Source: Mycolicibacter sinensis (GTDB lineage: Bacteria; Actinomycetota; Actinomycetes; Mycobacteriales; Mycobacteriaceae). Taken from it: a stretch of 49,919 nt of DNA. Shown in pieces: positions 8,905 to 16,469 of this stretch (positions are counted from its first letter, which is position 1; every line of letters begins with the position of its first letter). The translations under genes and the position numbers were made by a program. The notes beneath the pieces are model-generated. The model worked only from the letters and a program-made list of their open reading frames with translations. It searched no databases and was not told where the DNA came from. The stretch spans positions 1 through 49,919 of the forward strand of contig NZ_LZJK01000085.1 in the NCBI RefSeq assembly GCF_001667945.1. The letters run 5' to 3'.

Positions 8905-9690
8905 CTACTCGAAAACCAGCCGGACCGAACCCAGCCCGGAGAAATCGGCGACGCAGTCGTCGCCGGCGTGCACGTCGATGGCCCGGGTCGCGGTGCCCGG
9001 CAGCACGATGTCGCCGGCCTTCAACCGCACCCCGAAGCTCTCCACCTTGCGAGCCAACCAGGCCACCGCGGTGACCGGGTTGCCCAGCACCGCGTCACTG
9101 CGGCCCTCGGCGACCACTTCGCCGTTCTTGGTCAGCGAGGCGTCAATGGCCCGGATATCGATGTCGCCCGGCTTGACCCGCTGCTTGCCGAGGACGAAAC
9201 CGGCCGAGGAGGCGTTGTCGGCGATGGTGTCGCAGAGTTTGATCTTCCAGTCGGTGATCCGGCTGTCGATCAACTCGATCGCCGGGGCGAACGCCTCGGT
9301 CGCGGCCAGCACGTGCTCCTCGGTGCAGTCTGCGCCCGGCAGATCCTCGGCCAGGATGAACGCCACTTCGACCTCGACCCGCGGGTACAGGTAGTTCGCC
9401 GCTTTGACCGGGGTGTCCTCGAACACCTGCATCTCGTTGAGCAGGTGCCCGTAATCCGGCTCGTCGACGCCCATCATCTGCTGCATCGCCTCGCTGGACA
9501 GCCCGACCTTGTGCCCGACCACCCGAGCGCCCTCGGCGATCCGCTGGCGGATGTTGATCAGCTGGATCTCGTAGGCGTCGACCACGTCGATGTCCGGGTG
9601 CGCCGCGGTCAACGGCGAGATCGGGACCCGGCTGCGCTCGGCTTGCGCCAACTCGGCGGCGAGTTCGTCGCGGATCTGGGCGCTGAGCAT
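8905..9690 (-). CDS. hsaE: 2-hydroxyhexa-2,4-dienoate hydratase HsaE
   Basis: This 261-residue protein of the MhpD/FAH-like hydratase family hydrates the 2-hydroxydienoate released on cleavage of the meta-fission product to 4-hydroxy-2-oxohexanoate. Family features include [23 protein letters not shown] near residue 65, the metal-binding acidic cluster in [15 protein letters not shown], and [16 protein letters not shown]. The start has a GAGGGGA ribosome site about nine bases upstream. It heads the hsaE-hsaG-hsaF operon, and a KstR operator lies 58 bp upstream of the ATG, so induction by cholesterol metabolites is expected. Confidence 0.94.
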   Translation of the reverse strand: MLSAQIRDELAAELAQAERSRVPISPLTAAHPDIDVVDAYEIQLINIRQRIAEGARVVGHKVGLSSEAMQQMMGVDEPDYGHLLNEMQVFEDTPVKAANYLYPRVEVEVAFILAEDLPGADCTEEHVLAATEAFAPAIELIDSRITDWKIKLCDTIADNASSAGFVLGKQRVKPGDIDIRAIDASLTKNGEVVAEGRSDAVLGNPVTAVAWLARKVESFGVRLKAGDIVLPGTATRAIDVHAGDDCVADFSGLGSVRLVFE

Positions 9691-9747
9691 CTTCGAAGAG
9701 TCCCCTCGGGTGTCGTGCGGGTGAAACCGAGCCGCTGGCCAAAATTC

Positions 9748-9761
9748 TATAACGTGTTCTA
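9748..9761. promoter_or_regulatory. KstR operator upstream of hsaE
   Basis: TATAACGTGTTCTA fits the published KstR palindrome TNNAACNNGTTNNA at every fixed position. It sits 58 bp before hsaE in the promoter region of the hsaEGF operon. KstR is a TetR-family repressor released by cholesterol-derived CoA thioesters. Confidence 0.9.
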
Positions 9762-9793
9762 ACTTTTGGCTCGGGCGGTCCGGTAGCGACGGA

Positions 9794-9821
9794 GGGCCGG
9801 CGGCATGTTCGCCGCCGGCCC
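9794..9821 (-). terminator. Intrinsic terminator-like hairpin after the P450 gene
   Basis: GGGCCGGCGGC and its exact complement GCCGCCGGCCC enclose a six-base loop, giving an 11 bp GC stem 17 bases past the stop codon of the leftward P450 gene. There is no U-tract, as is common in mycobacteria. It would separate that P450 transcript from the hsaEGF promoter. Confidence 0.7.
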
Positions 9822-9837
9822 CCGCCGTAGCCGTGAG

Positions 9838-11094
9838 CTAGGACTGGCCGAGGTAGTCGACCTGCCAGTGCTTGATCCCGTTGAGCCAGCCCGAGCGTAG
9901 CCGCTTGGGGCTTTCCAGCGGCTTGAGGTCCGGGATGTGGTCGGCGATGGCGTTGAACATCAGCCCGATGGTCATCCGGGCCAGGTGGGTGCCGATGCAG
10001 TAGTGCGCCCCGGTGCCGCCGAAGCCGACGTGCGGGTTGGGGTCGCGCAGGATGTTGAACTGCTGCGGGTTGTCGAAGACCTCCGGGTCGAAGTTGGCGG
10101 CGCGGTAGAACATCACCACCCGCTGGCCCTTCTTGATCAGGGTGCCGTTGAGCTCGTGGTCACAGGTGGCGGTGCGCTGGAATGAGGTCACCGGGGTGGC
10201 CCAGCGCACCACCTCGTCGGCGGTGGTCTCCGGGCGCTCCTTTTTGAACAGCTCCCACTGGTCGGGATTCTCGGTGAAGGCCATCATGCCCTGGGTGATC
10301 GAGTTGCGGGTCGTCTCGCTGCCGGCCACCGCCAGCAGGATGATGAAGTAGCCCAGCTCGTCGTCGTTGAGTTTCTCGCCGTCGATGTCGGCCTCGATCA
10401 GCGTGGTGACGATGTCGTTGCCGGGGTTCTGCCGCTTCTGCTCGGCCAGCTGCAGCCCGTAGGTGATGATCTCCATCGCCGAGGCCGCGGGGTCATAGTG
10501 GGCGTACTCCGGGTCGTCGTAGGACGTCATCTGATTGGTCCACTCGAACAACTTGCCGCGGTCCTCCTGCGGCACCCCCATCAGGCCGGCGATCGCCTGC
10601 AGCGGCAGCTCGGAGGCCACCTCCACCACGAAGTCACCGGTGCCGCGGGCCTGCGCCTCCTTGGCGATGGCCTGGGCGCGCTGCTCGAGCTGGTCGCGCA
10701 GCGGCAGGATGTGGCGCGGGGTGAAACCGCGCGAGATGATCCGGCGCTGGCGGGTGTGATGTGGGGCGTCCTGGTTGAGCATCAGGATGCGCTGCGCATC
10801 GATCGCCTCGCGCTGGATGTCGTCGTTGAACCGCGGAATGGCGGTGTTGATCTCGCTGGAGAAGATGCTGTCGAGCCGCGAGACCTCTTTGACGTCCTCG
10901 TGCCGGGTGATCGCCCAGTAGCCGCCGTCATTGAAGCCACCGACCCCGTCCGGTTGCTCGATCCACTTGATCGGCTCGCTGGTACGCAGCTGGGCCAGCT
11001 CCTCGTCCGGAATCCGCTCGGCGTAGATCTCCGGATCGGTCGGGTCGAACCCGGCGGGCAGGTTGGGGGCGGAAGGGACAGTGGGGCTGGCCAC
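9838..11094 (-). CDS. CYP125-family cytochrome P450 (copy 1)
   Basis: This 418-residue P450 has the haem-ligand loop FGGTGAHYCIG with Cys366, the I-helix AGSETTRNSITQ, the ExxR helix and the conserved end RSGWLNGIKHWQVDY shared with CYP125. Steroid C26-monooxygenases of this family oxidise the cholesterol side-chain terminus. Across the body it is much closer to the P450 at 22441-23685 than to the canonical CYP125 at 21161-22408 (for example SYDDPEYAHYDP and the same I-helix). It starts at a GTG with an AGGAG site seven bases upstream. M. tuberculosis has no P450 between hsaE and kstD, so this is an extra copy. A KstR site lies 111 bp upstream. Confidence 0.92.
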   Translation of the reverse strand: MASPTVPSAPNLPAGFDPTDPEIYAERIPDEELAQLRTSEPIKWIEQPDGVGGFNDGGYWAITRHEDVKEVSRLDSIFSSEINTAIPRFNDDIQREAIDAQRILMLNQDAPHHTRQRRIISRGFTPRHILPLRDQLEQRAQAIAKEAQARGTGDFVVEVASELPLQAIAGLMGVPQEDRGKLFEWTNQMTSYDDPEYAHYDPAASAMEIITYGLQLAEQKRQNPGNDIVTTLIEADIDGEKLNDDELGYFIILLAVAGSETTRNSITQGMMAFTENPDQWELFKKERPETTADEVVRWATPVTSFQRTATCDHELNGTLIKKGQRVVMFYRAANFDPEVFDNPQQFNILRDPNPHVGFGGTGAHYCIGTHLARMTIGLMFNAIADHIPDLKPLESPKRLRSGWLNGIKHWQVDYLGQS

Positions 11095-11204
11095 GCTGAT
11101 ACTCCTAACTCAGGGCACGTGAAAGCACGATGCATGCTCGTGCCAGTAAAACATGCCTCCGCCGCAGACGAAAGGCGGGAACGCGTCCTCGCCGGTAGTT
11201 AAAA

Positions 11205-11218
11205 TGAAACACGTTCTA
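11205..11218. promoter_or_regulatory. KstR operator, P450 side of the kstD divergent promoter
   Basis: TGAAACACGTTCTA matches TNNAACNNGTTNNA at all fixed positions. It lies 111 bp before the leftward P450 and 90 bp before kstD. With the second site at 11293 it suggests separate KstR control of the two divergent genes. Confidence 0.85.
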
Positions 11219-11292
11219 CTGAGCGGAAGCGGGCTTCCGGGTGGCCGTGACAGCGAAACCGCCAGCCAACTGGCGCCCGGGCGGGGCAATTC

Positions 11293-11306
11293 TATAACGT
11301 GTTCTA
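11293..11306. promoter_or_regulatory. KstR operator abutting the kstD start codon
   Basis: TATAACGTGTTCTA is identical to the hsaE operator and matches the KstR consensus. Its last base is one nucleotide before the chosen kstD ATG at 11308, so bound repressor would cover the start region. The kstD mRNA therefore has a very short leader or none. Confidence 0.88.
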
Positions 11307-11307
11307 C

Positions 11308-13002
11308 ATGGCCGAACAGGAGTACGACGTCGTCGTGGTCGGAAGCGGCGGCGCCGGGATGGTTGCCGCCCTGACCGCCGCCCACCGGGGACTGTCAACG
11401 ATCGTCATCGAGAAAGCCGCCCACTACGGCGGTTCGACCGCCCGCTCCGGCGGCGGCGTGTGGATTCCCAACAACGAGGTGCTCCAGCGCGCCGGTGTCA
11501 AGGACACTCCCGAAGCCGCCCGTACCTACCTGCACACCATCGTCGGTGACGTGGTACCGGCCGAGAAGATCGACACCTACCTGCAGCGCGGCCCGGAGAT
11601 GCTGTCGTTCGTGCTGAAGCACTCACCGCTGAAGATGTGCTGGGTTCCCGGTTACGCCGACTACTACCCCGAGCAGCCGGGCGGCAAGCCCACCGGCCGC
11701 TCGATCGAGCCGAAGCCGTTCAATGCCAAGAAACTCGGCGCCGACATGGCCGGCCTGGAACCGGCTTACGGCAAGGTGCCACTGAATGTCGTTGTGATGC
11801 AGCAGGACTATGTCCGGCTCAACCAGCTCAAGCGCCACCCCCGCGGGGTGCTGCGCAGCCTGAAGGTGGGGCTGCGCACCATGTGGGCCCAGGCCACCGG
11901 CAAGAACCTGGTCGGCATGGGGCGCGCCTTGATCGCCCCGCTGCGGATCGGCCTGCGCAACGCCGGCGTTCCGGTGGAACTGAACACCGCGCTGACCGAC
12001 CTCTACGTCGAAGACGGCGTGGTCCGCGGCGTCTACGTCCGCGACACCAATGCGTCGGAGACCACTGAGCCGCGGCTGATCCGGGCGCGACGCGGGGTCA
12101 TCCTGGCCAGCGGCGGATTCGAGCACAACGAGCAGATGCGGGTGAAGTACCAGCGCGCTCCGATCACCACCGAGTGGACCGTGGGAGCCAAGGCCAACAC
12201 CGGCGAGGGCATCCTGGCCGGTGAGAAACTCGGTGCTGCACTGGACATCATGGAGGACTCCTGGTGGGGGCCGACGGTGCCGCTGCCGGGTTCGCCGTGG
12301 TTCGCACTGTCGGAGCGCAACTCGCCCGGGTCGATCATCGTGAACATGGCCGGCAAGCGGTTCATGAACGAGTCGATGCCCTACGTCGAGGCGTGCCACC
12401 ACATGTACGGCGGTCAGTACGGGCAGGGTCCGGGTCCCGGCGAGAACATCCCGGCCTGGCTGGTGTTCGACCAGCGCTACCGCAACAACTACATCTTCGC
12501 GGGATTGCAGCCCGGGCAACGCATCCCGAAGAAGTGGCTGGAGTCCGGCGTGATCGTCACCGCCGACACCCTCGAAGAACTGGCCGGCAAGACCGGGGTA
12601 CCGGCCGCGGCGTTGACCGCGACCGTCGAGCGGTTCAACGAGTTCGCCCGTACCGGCGTCGACGAGGACTTCCACCGCGGCCAGAGCGCCTACGACCGCT
12701 ACTACGGCGACCCGACCAATAAGCCGAACCCGAACCTGGGACCGATCGCGCAGGGCCCGTTCTATGCGGCCAAGATGGTTCCCGGCGATCTGGGCACCAA
12801 GGGCGGGATCCGCACCGATGTGCGCGGACGGGCGCTGCGCGACGACAACAGCGTCATCGAGGGGCTCTACGCCGCGGGCAACGTGAGCGCCCCGGTCATG
12901 GGCCACACCTACCCGGGGCCCGGCGGCACCATCGGACCCGCCATGACCTTCGGTTACCTGGCCGCACTCGATATCGCCGACTCACCGGCTGGGAGGGCCT
13001 AG
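11308..13002 (+). CDS. kstD: 3-ketosteroid delta-1-dehydrogenase KstD
   Basis: This 564-residue flavoprotein introduces the 1,2 double bond in ring A of 3-ketosteroids, preparing the ring B opening with 9-alpha-hydroxylase. The FAD dinucleotide motif VVVGSGGAGMVAAL lies near the N-terminus, followed by GGSTARSGGGVWIPNNEVL. The C-terminal FAD-contact region has GLYAAGNVSAPVMGHTYPGPGGTIGP, typical of KstD. A GTG nine bases upstream (11299) is in frame but lies inside the KstR operator, so the ATG at 11308 is preferred. The position matches Rv3537. The MaoC hydratase begins two bases after its stop. Confidence 0.95.
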   Translation: MAEQEYDVVVVGSGGAGMVAALTAAHRGLSTIVIEKAAHYGGSTARSGGGVWIPNNEVLQRAGVKDTPEAARTYLHTIVGDVVPAEKIDTYLQRGPEMLSFVLKHSPLKMCWVPGYADYYPEQPGGKPTGRSIEPKPFNAKKLGADMAGLEPAYGKVPLNVVVMQQDYVRLNQLKRHPRGVLRSLKVGLRTMWAQATGKNLVGMGRALIAPLRIGLRNAGVPVELNTALTDLYVEDGVVRGVYVRDTNASETTEPRLIRARRGVILASGGFEHNEQMRVKYQRAPITTEWTVGAKANTGEGILAGEKLGAALDIMEDSWWGPTVPLPGSPWFALSERNSPGSIIVNMAGKRFMNESMPYVEACHHMYGGQYGQGPGPGENIPAWLVFDQRYRNNYIFAGLQPGQRIPKKWLESGVIVTADTLEELAGKTGVPAAALTATVERFNEFARTGVDEDFHRGQSAYDRYYGDPTNKPNPNLGPIAQGPFYAAKMVPGDLGTKGGIRTDVRGRALRDDNSVIEGLYAAGNVSAPVMGHTYPGPGGTIGPAMTFGYLAALDIADSPAGRA

Positions 13003-13004
13003 AC

Positions 13005-13865
13005 ATGCCAATCGATCTCGATGTCGCCCGGGGCGCGGAGTTCGGCCGGGTCGAATTCTCCTGGACCGCAACCAATGTGCAGCTCTACAACCTGGCACTG
13101 GGTGCGGGGTCGGACCCGATGGACCCGCGTGAGCTGAGCTACGTCGTCGACGGGACCCCCCAGGTGCTGCCGACGTTCGGCTGCGTCGCGGCGTCCTTCA
13201 ACGATGTCGACCCACCCAAGGTCAGCTGGCCGGGCGTCGAGATCGACCTGGCCAAGATCTTGCATGCCTCCGAGAAGGTGATCGTTCCGGCACCGCTACC
13301 GCCGGCCGGCAGCGCGCGGGCGGTCAGCCGAATCGTCGATGTCTGGGACAAGGGCAAAGCCGCCGTCGTCGTACTCGAGACGACCGTCACCAGCACCGAC
13401 GGAACGCCGCTGTGGACGCAGCAGCGGTCCATCTTCGCCCGGGGCGAGGGCGGTTTCGGCGGTGAGCGCGGCCCGGCGTCGTCTTCCGAACGTCCCGACC
13501 GCGCACCGGATTTCGAAGTCGACATCCCGGTGGCACCGCAGCAGGCACTGCTGTACCGGCTCTGCGGCGACCGCAACCCGCTGCACTCGGACCCGAAGTT
13601 CGCCGCCGCGGCGGGCTTCGACCGGCCGATCCTGCACGGGCTGTGCACCTACGGCATGACCTGCAAGGCCGCGGTGGACACCGTGCTCGGCGGCGACGCG
13701 GGCGCGGTGCGCTCCTTCGGCGCGCGGTTCGCCGGAGTCGTCTTCCCGGGCGAGACCCTGCGCGCCCACCTCTGGAAAGAGGACGGCCGGCTGATCGGCA
13801 ACGTGGTCGCGCCCTCGCGCGACGATGCCGCTGTGCTGAGCGACGTGGAGTTGGTCTCGGCGTAG
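13005..13865 (+). CDS. MaoC-family 2-enoyl-CoA hydratase (Rv3538 type)
   Basis: This 286-residue double-hot-dog hydratase resembles the hydratase-2 domain of peroxisomal multifunctional enzyme 2. The N-terminal half is a degenerate hot-dog. The C-terminal half carries the (R)-specific hydratase motif YRLCGDRNPLHSDPKFAAAA with the catalytic Asp and His, then DRPILHGLCTYG. A GGGAGG ribosome site overlaps the end of kstD, and the two genes are co-transcribed as in Rv3537-Rv3538. A role in steroid side-chain beta-oxidation is the usual assignment; the exact chain length is not readable here. Confidence 0.9.
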   Translation: MPIDLDVARGAEFGRVEFSWTATNVQLYNLALGAGSDPMDPRELSYVVDGTPQVLPTFGCVAASFNDVDPPKVSWPGVEIDLAKILHASEKVIVPAPLPPAGSARAVSRIVDVWDKGKAAVVVLETTVTSTDGTPLWTQQRSIFARGEGGFGGERGPASSSERPDRAPDFEVDIPVAPQQALLYRLCGDRNPLHSDPKFAAAAGFDRPILHGLCTYGMTCKAAVDTVLGGDAGAVRSFGARFAGVVFPGETLRAHLWKEDGRLIGNVVAPSRDDAAVLSDVELVSA

Positions 13866-13933
13866 CGACGCCACCCGGCGACGTTCGTCGTCGCGATCCG
13901 TAGAGCTGCGCGCCCTCGTCGCGGGCCTTTATT

Positions 13934-13952
13934 GAAAATGATTGTCATCTTC
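13934..13952. promoter_or_regulatory. Fur-family (Zur/Fur-type) box upstream of the PPE gene
   Basis: GAAAATGATTGTCATCTTC is a 19-base near-perfect palindrome (8-base arms, one mismatch, three-base centre) resembling the classical Fur box GATAATGATAATCATTATC and mycobacterial Zur boxes. It is a conspicuous AT-rich island 42 bp before the PPE start. Because the PPE carries a His-Asp repeat, zinc control by Zur is the favoured reading; FurA or another Fur homologue is possible. Confidence 0.7.
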
Positions 13953-13993
13953 GCTAAGGTCTGCGTCGTGAAGCGACGAGCGAGGACGGCCCG

Positions 13994-15439
13994 GTGACGG
14001 CTCCGGTGTGGATGGCCTCGCCACCGGAGGTGCATTCGGCGGCCTTGGCCAGTGGACCCGGCCCGGCGGCGCTGTTGTCGGCTGCCGGCGCATGGTCTTC
14101 GCTGAGCCTGGAGTACACCGCGATCGCCGAGGCGTTGCGGGCCTTGCTCGGCGCTGCCCAGGGGGCATGGCAGGGGCCCAGTGCGGAACGCTATGTCGCC
14201 GCGCATGTTCCGTACCTGGCATGGCTGTCCACGGCCAGCGCCGACAGCGCCGCGCTGGCGGCGCAGCACGAGACGGTGGCCGCCGCCTACGTCAGCGCGC
14301 TGGCGGCCATGCCCACGATGCCCGAACTGGCGGCCAACCACGCGATGCACGGGGTCCTGGTCGCCACGAATTTCTTTGGCGTCAATACCATTCCGATCGC
14401 GCTCAACGAGGCCGACTACGTGCGGATGTGGGTGCAGGCCGCCACCACCATGGCCACCTACGAAGCGGTGTCCGGGGCGGCGCTCGCGTCCGCCCCCCGC
14501 CCCGCCGCGGCACCACCGATCGTGCTGCAGGAGAAGGCCGATCACGACCACGATCACGATCACGACCACGACCACGACCACGACGGGATCCACGATGGCG
14601 AGTTGGATCCCTCCGATCCCGAGTGGTGGAAGGACTTCTTCGGTGAGCTCGGCGAATACGCCGACACCATCCTCACCGATCTGCTGACCGATCCGGCGGC
14701 GCTGCTGACCGATCTGCCGTTCATCCTGGCCGACCTGACCTTCCACGCCAGCCAGATCGCCTCGACGCTGAGCCAATTCGCGCCCGCCCTGCTGCAACCC
14801 GCGCTGGGCCTGGTGATCGGCAACCTGGGATGGGCGGCCGGCCTGGCCGGACTGGCCGGCATTCAGCCCGGCCCGGCCGGTCTCGTCGCCGAGGGCCCGA
14901 CCGCTGCCGAGCCGCTGGCCTGGCCGGGTGCCGCCAACCCGTCCACCACCGTCGCCAACACCGCCACGACGCCGGCCACGACGCCGGCGTCGATATCGGC
15001 CCCGACGAGCAGCGCAGCGCCCGCCTCGGCACCGCCGTCGGCTCCCCCGGCCGGCGGCAGCCCGGGGTTCTTCCCGCCGTACGTGATCGGGCCCGCCGGT
15101 ACCGTCGGCCAGTCGAGTGCCAAGGCCCGCCGCTATGCCGCCAAGAAGGCGCCGAATCCGGATGACGCCGTTGAGGCGGCGGCCGCGGCCGCACGGGATC
15201 GGAATCGGGTCAAGTCCCGCCGGCGCCGACATGCCCGTGATGAGGCCAACGAGTTCGCCGACCTGGAGGTCACCAGCGTCTCGACGAGTGGGGCCGGTGC
15301 CCTGGGCTTCGCCGGGGCGCAAGCCCAACCGGATAGGACTGCTGCGGCAGGGCTGACGACATTGGCCGCTGACGGCTTCGGCGGCGGGCCGACGGTACCG
15401 CTCCTACCCGAAAGCTGGGACGAGACCAACGACGGTTGA
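13994..15439 (+). CDS. PPE family protein with central His-Asp repeat
   Basis: This 481-residue protein has a canonical PPE domain in residues 1-180 ([20 protein letters not shown] at 59-61, [10 protein letters not shown]). Residues 183-197 are seven consecutive Asp-His pairs plus a final Asp, followed by GIHDGE. A hydrophobic segment around 205-280 and a Pro/Ala/Thr-rich stretch follow, then a basic segment ([16 protein letters not shown]) near 420 and a PLLPESWDE end. PPE proteins are ESX-dependent secreted or surface proteins. A GTG start is preceded by GAGGA. It occupies the place of PPE63 (Rv3539) but has a metal-binding-looking repeat and an upstream Fur-type box, suggesting a zinc or other divalent-metal role. 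No PE partner is visible next to it. Confidence 0.88.
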   Translation: MTAPVWMASPPEVHSAALASGPGPAALLSAAGAWSSLSLEYTAIAEALRALLGAAQGAWQGPSAERYVAAHVPYLAWLSTASADSAALAAQHETVAAAYVSALAAMPTMPELAANHAMHGVLVATNFFGVNTIPIALNEADYVRMWVQAATTMATYEAVSGAALASAPRPAAAPPIVLQEKADHDHDHDHDHDHDHDGIHDGELDPSDPEWWKDFFGELGEYADTILTDLLTDPAALLTDLPFILADLTFHASQIASTLSQFAPALLQPALGLVIGNLGWAAGLAGLAGIQPGPAGLVAEGPTAAEPLAWPGAANPSTTVANTATTPATTPASISAPTSSAAPASAPPSAPPAGGSPGFFPPYVIGPAGTVGQSSAKARRYAAKKAPNPDDAVEAAAAAARDRNRVKSRRRRHARDEANEFADLEVTSVSTSGAGALGFAGAQAQPDRTAAAGLTTLAADGFGGGPTVPLLPESWDETNDG

Positions 15440-15447
15440 GCGGCTCG

Positions 15448-15507
15448 GCCGAGCGTGAAGTTGGCTTCACCTTCGACCCCCAGCGTGAAACTAACTTCAC
15501 GCTCGGC
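15448..15507. repeat. Long palindrome A, copy 1 (3' side of the first DUF559 gene)
   Basis: Two 23-base arms, 15448-15470 and 15485-15507, are inverted copies with two mismatches around a 14-base centre. Each arm contains its own small hairpin (for example GTGAAG TTGG CTTCAC). The stop codon of the leftward DUF559-type gene falls inside the right arm. It also lies between convergent genes and could act as a bidirectional terminator. A related copy is at 16400-16460. Confidence 0.85.
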
Positions 15508-16336
15508 GGGCACGGGCGGCACGCACGCGACGGATGATGTCGCCTTCCCGGTCGCCCGCCAGCACTCGGACGACGATCCATCCGCAGCGCTGAAGTCGCT
15601 CATGACGCTTGGCGTCCTTGCGCCAGCGAATGGGATCCGTCCGATGCATGTCCCCGTCGTACTCGGCGGCGACTTTCAGCTCCGGCCAGCCCATATCCAG
15701 GAATGCGAACGGCTTCCAACCGCCGTCGTACACCGCGATCTGGGTGTGCGGTCGAGGCAAGCCGGCCCGGATGAGGGTGACCCGCAGCCAGCTTTCCTTC
15801 GGCGACTCCGCGCCGGCGTCGACCAGATCCAGCGACTCGCGTGCACGCACGATCCCGCGTCGTCCGCCGCAACGATCCATAATCCGTTGGACATCAACAT
15901 CTTTGAAGCGACTGGCGCGAGCCAGCGCATCCAATCCCGCGACCGCTTCGGCGGGCCGATACCAGCAGGCCAGGTCCACGGCGGTGCGCGCCGGTGTGGT
16001 GACCGGAACTCCACCGATGACCTGGATCTCATCGAGCCGCAGCTCATCGCCGCGGATCACCAGGCCGGGAAGACGGTGCCGGTTGTCGTGGATGAGTTCG
16101 GCGGGCCTGTCGGCGTCTACCCACTCACTGCCGTGCAGAGCCGACGCGGAGAAGCCGGCGACCACACCTTGCCGCTTTGACCAGAGCCACGCCGCTCTGG
16201 CCCGGTCGACCGCGCTGATCTCGACGTCCCTGTGCAGATATACGTCACGAAACACCCGGACGTGGCCGGTGACCAGTTGCCCTGGTGTCACCAATCCGGC
16301 GTCGAGCGACTCACTGCCGATGAACGGATCTGCCAC
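15497..16336 (-). CDS. DUF559 (PD-(D/E)XK-like) protein with AbiEi-like N-terminus, copy A
   Basis: This protein has 279 residues from a GTG. The N-terminal third (VTPGQLVTGHVRVFRDVYLHRD, then RARAAWLWSKRQGVVAGFSASALHG) resembles the winged-helix type seen in AbiEi-like proteins. The C-terminus (AEYDGDMHRTDPIRWRKDAKRHERLQRCGWIVVRV) has the DUF559/Vsr-like nuclease layout: acidic strand, His, Asp, and a final GW-V-R. A paralogue with the same architecture lies at 31092-32048. Both are bracketed by palindromes. The gene interrupts the synteny between the PPE gene and ltp2. Nuclease activity and any toxin-antitoxin role are inference only. Confidence 0.8.
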   Translation of the reverse strand: MADPFIGSESLDAGLVTPGQLVTGHVRVFRDVYLHRDVEISAVDRARAAWLWSKRQGVVAGFSASALHGSEWVDADRPAELIHDNRHRLPGLVIRGDELRLDEIQVIGGVPVTTPARTAVDLACWYRPAEAVAGLDALARASRFKDVDVQRIMDRCGGRRGIVRARESLDLVDAGAESPKESWLRVTLIRAGLPRPHTQIAVYDGGWKPFAFLDMGWPELKVAAEYDGDMHRTDPIRWRKDAKRHERLQRCGWIVVRVLAGDREGDIIRRVRAARARRA

Positions 16337-16386
16337 GGCGGCAGCGTCGCACCCGGGCCGCCAATCGTCATTTCACCCGCCCGAAG

Positions 16387-16395
16387 TTATCCACA
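16387..16395 (+). promoter_or_regulatory. DnaA-box-like nonamer TTATCCACA next to palindrome A copy 2
   Basis: The sequence equals the classical DnaA-box consensus. It lies four bases from the palindrome, 51 bp upstream of the DUF559-type gene, and the same nonamer occupies the same place in the second unit (32049-32057). A promoter element is an alternative reading. Confidence 0.4.
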
Positions 16396-16399
16396 CCCT

Positions 16400-16460
16400 G
16401 CCGAACGTGAAGGTAGCTTCACGCTCGACCCCTGAGCGTGAAGCCAACTTCACGTTCGGC
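16400..16460. repeat. Long palindrome A, copy 2 (5' side of the first DUF559 gene)
   Basis: The arms GCCGAACGTGAAGGTAGC... (16400-16422) and its inverted partner (16438-16460) match with two mismatches around a 15-base centre containing CTCGACCCC, as in copy 1. It lies between the DUF559 start and the ltp2 stop, ten bases from the latter, so it also follows the end of the side-chain operon. Confidence 0.85.
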
Positions 16461-16469
16461 GAGAAGGGG

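Noticed and set aside
13649..15328. Long leftward open frame antisense to the PPE gene and the MaoC gene
   Set aside because: It is a high-GC shadow frame: low-complexity Arg/Gly/Val-rich protein, no family motif, and the Val/Asp runs mirror the His-Asp codons of the PPE gene.
15448..15507. Palindromes read as insertion-sequence terminal repeats
   Set aside because: Each end is itself a full palindrome rather than one half of an inverted pair, no transposase is present, and no target duplication was visible; recorded as palindromic repeats instead.
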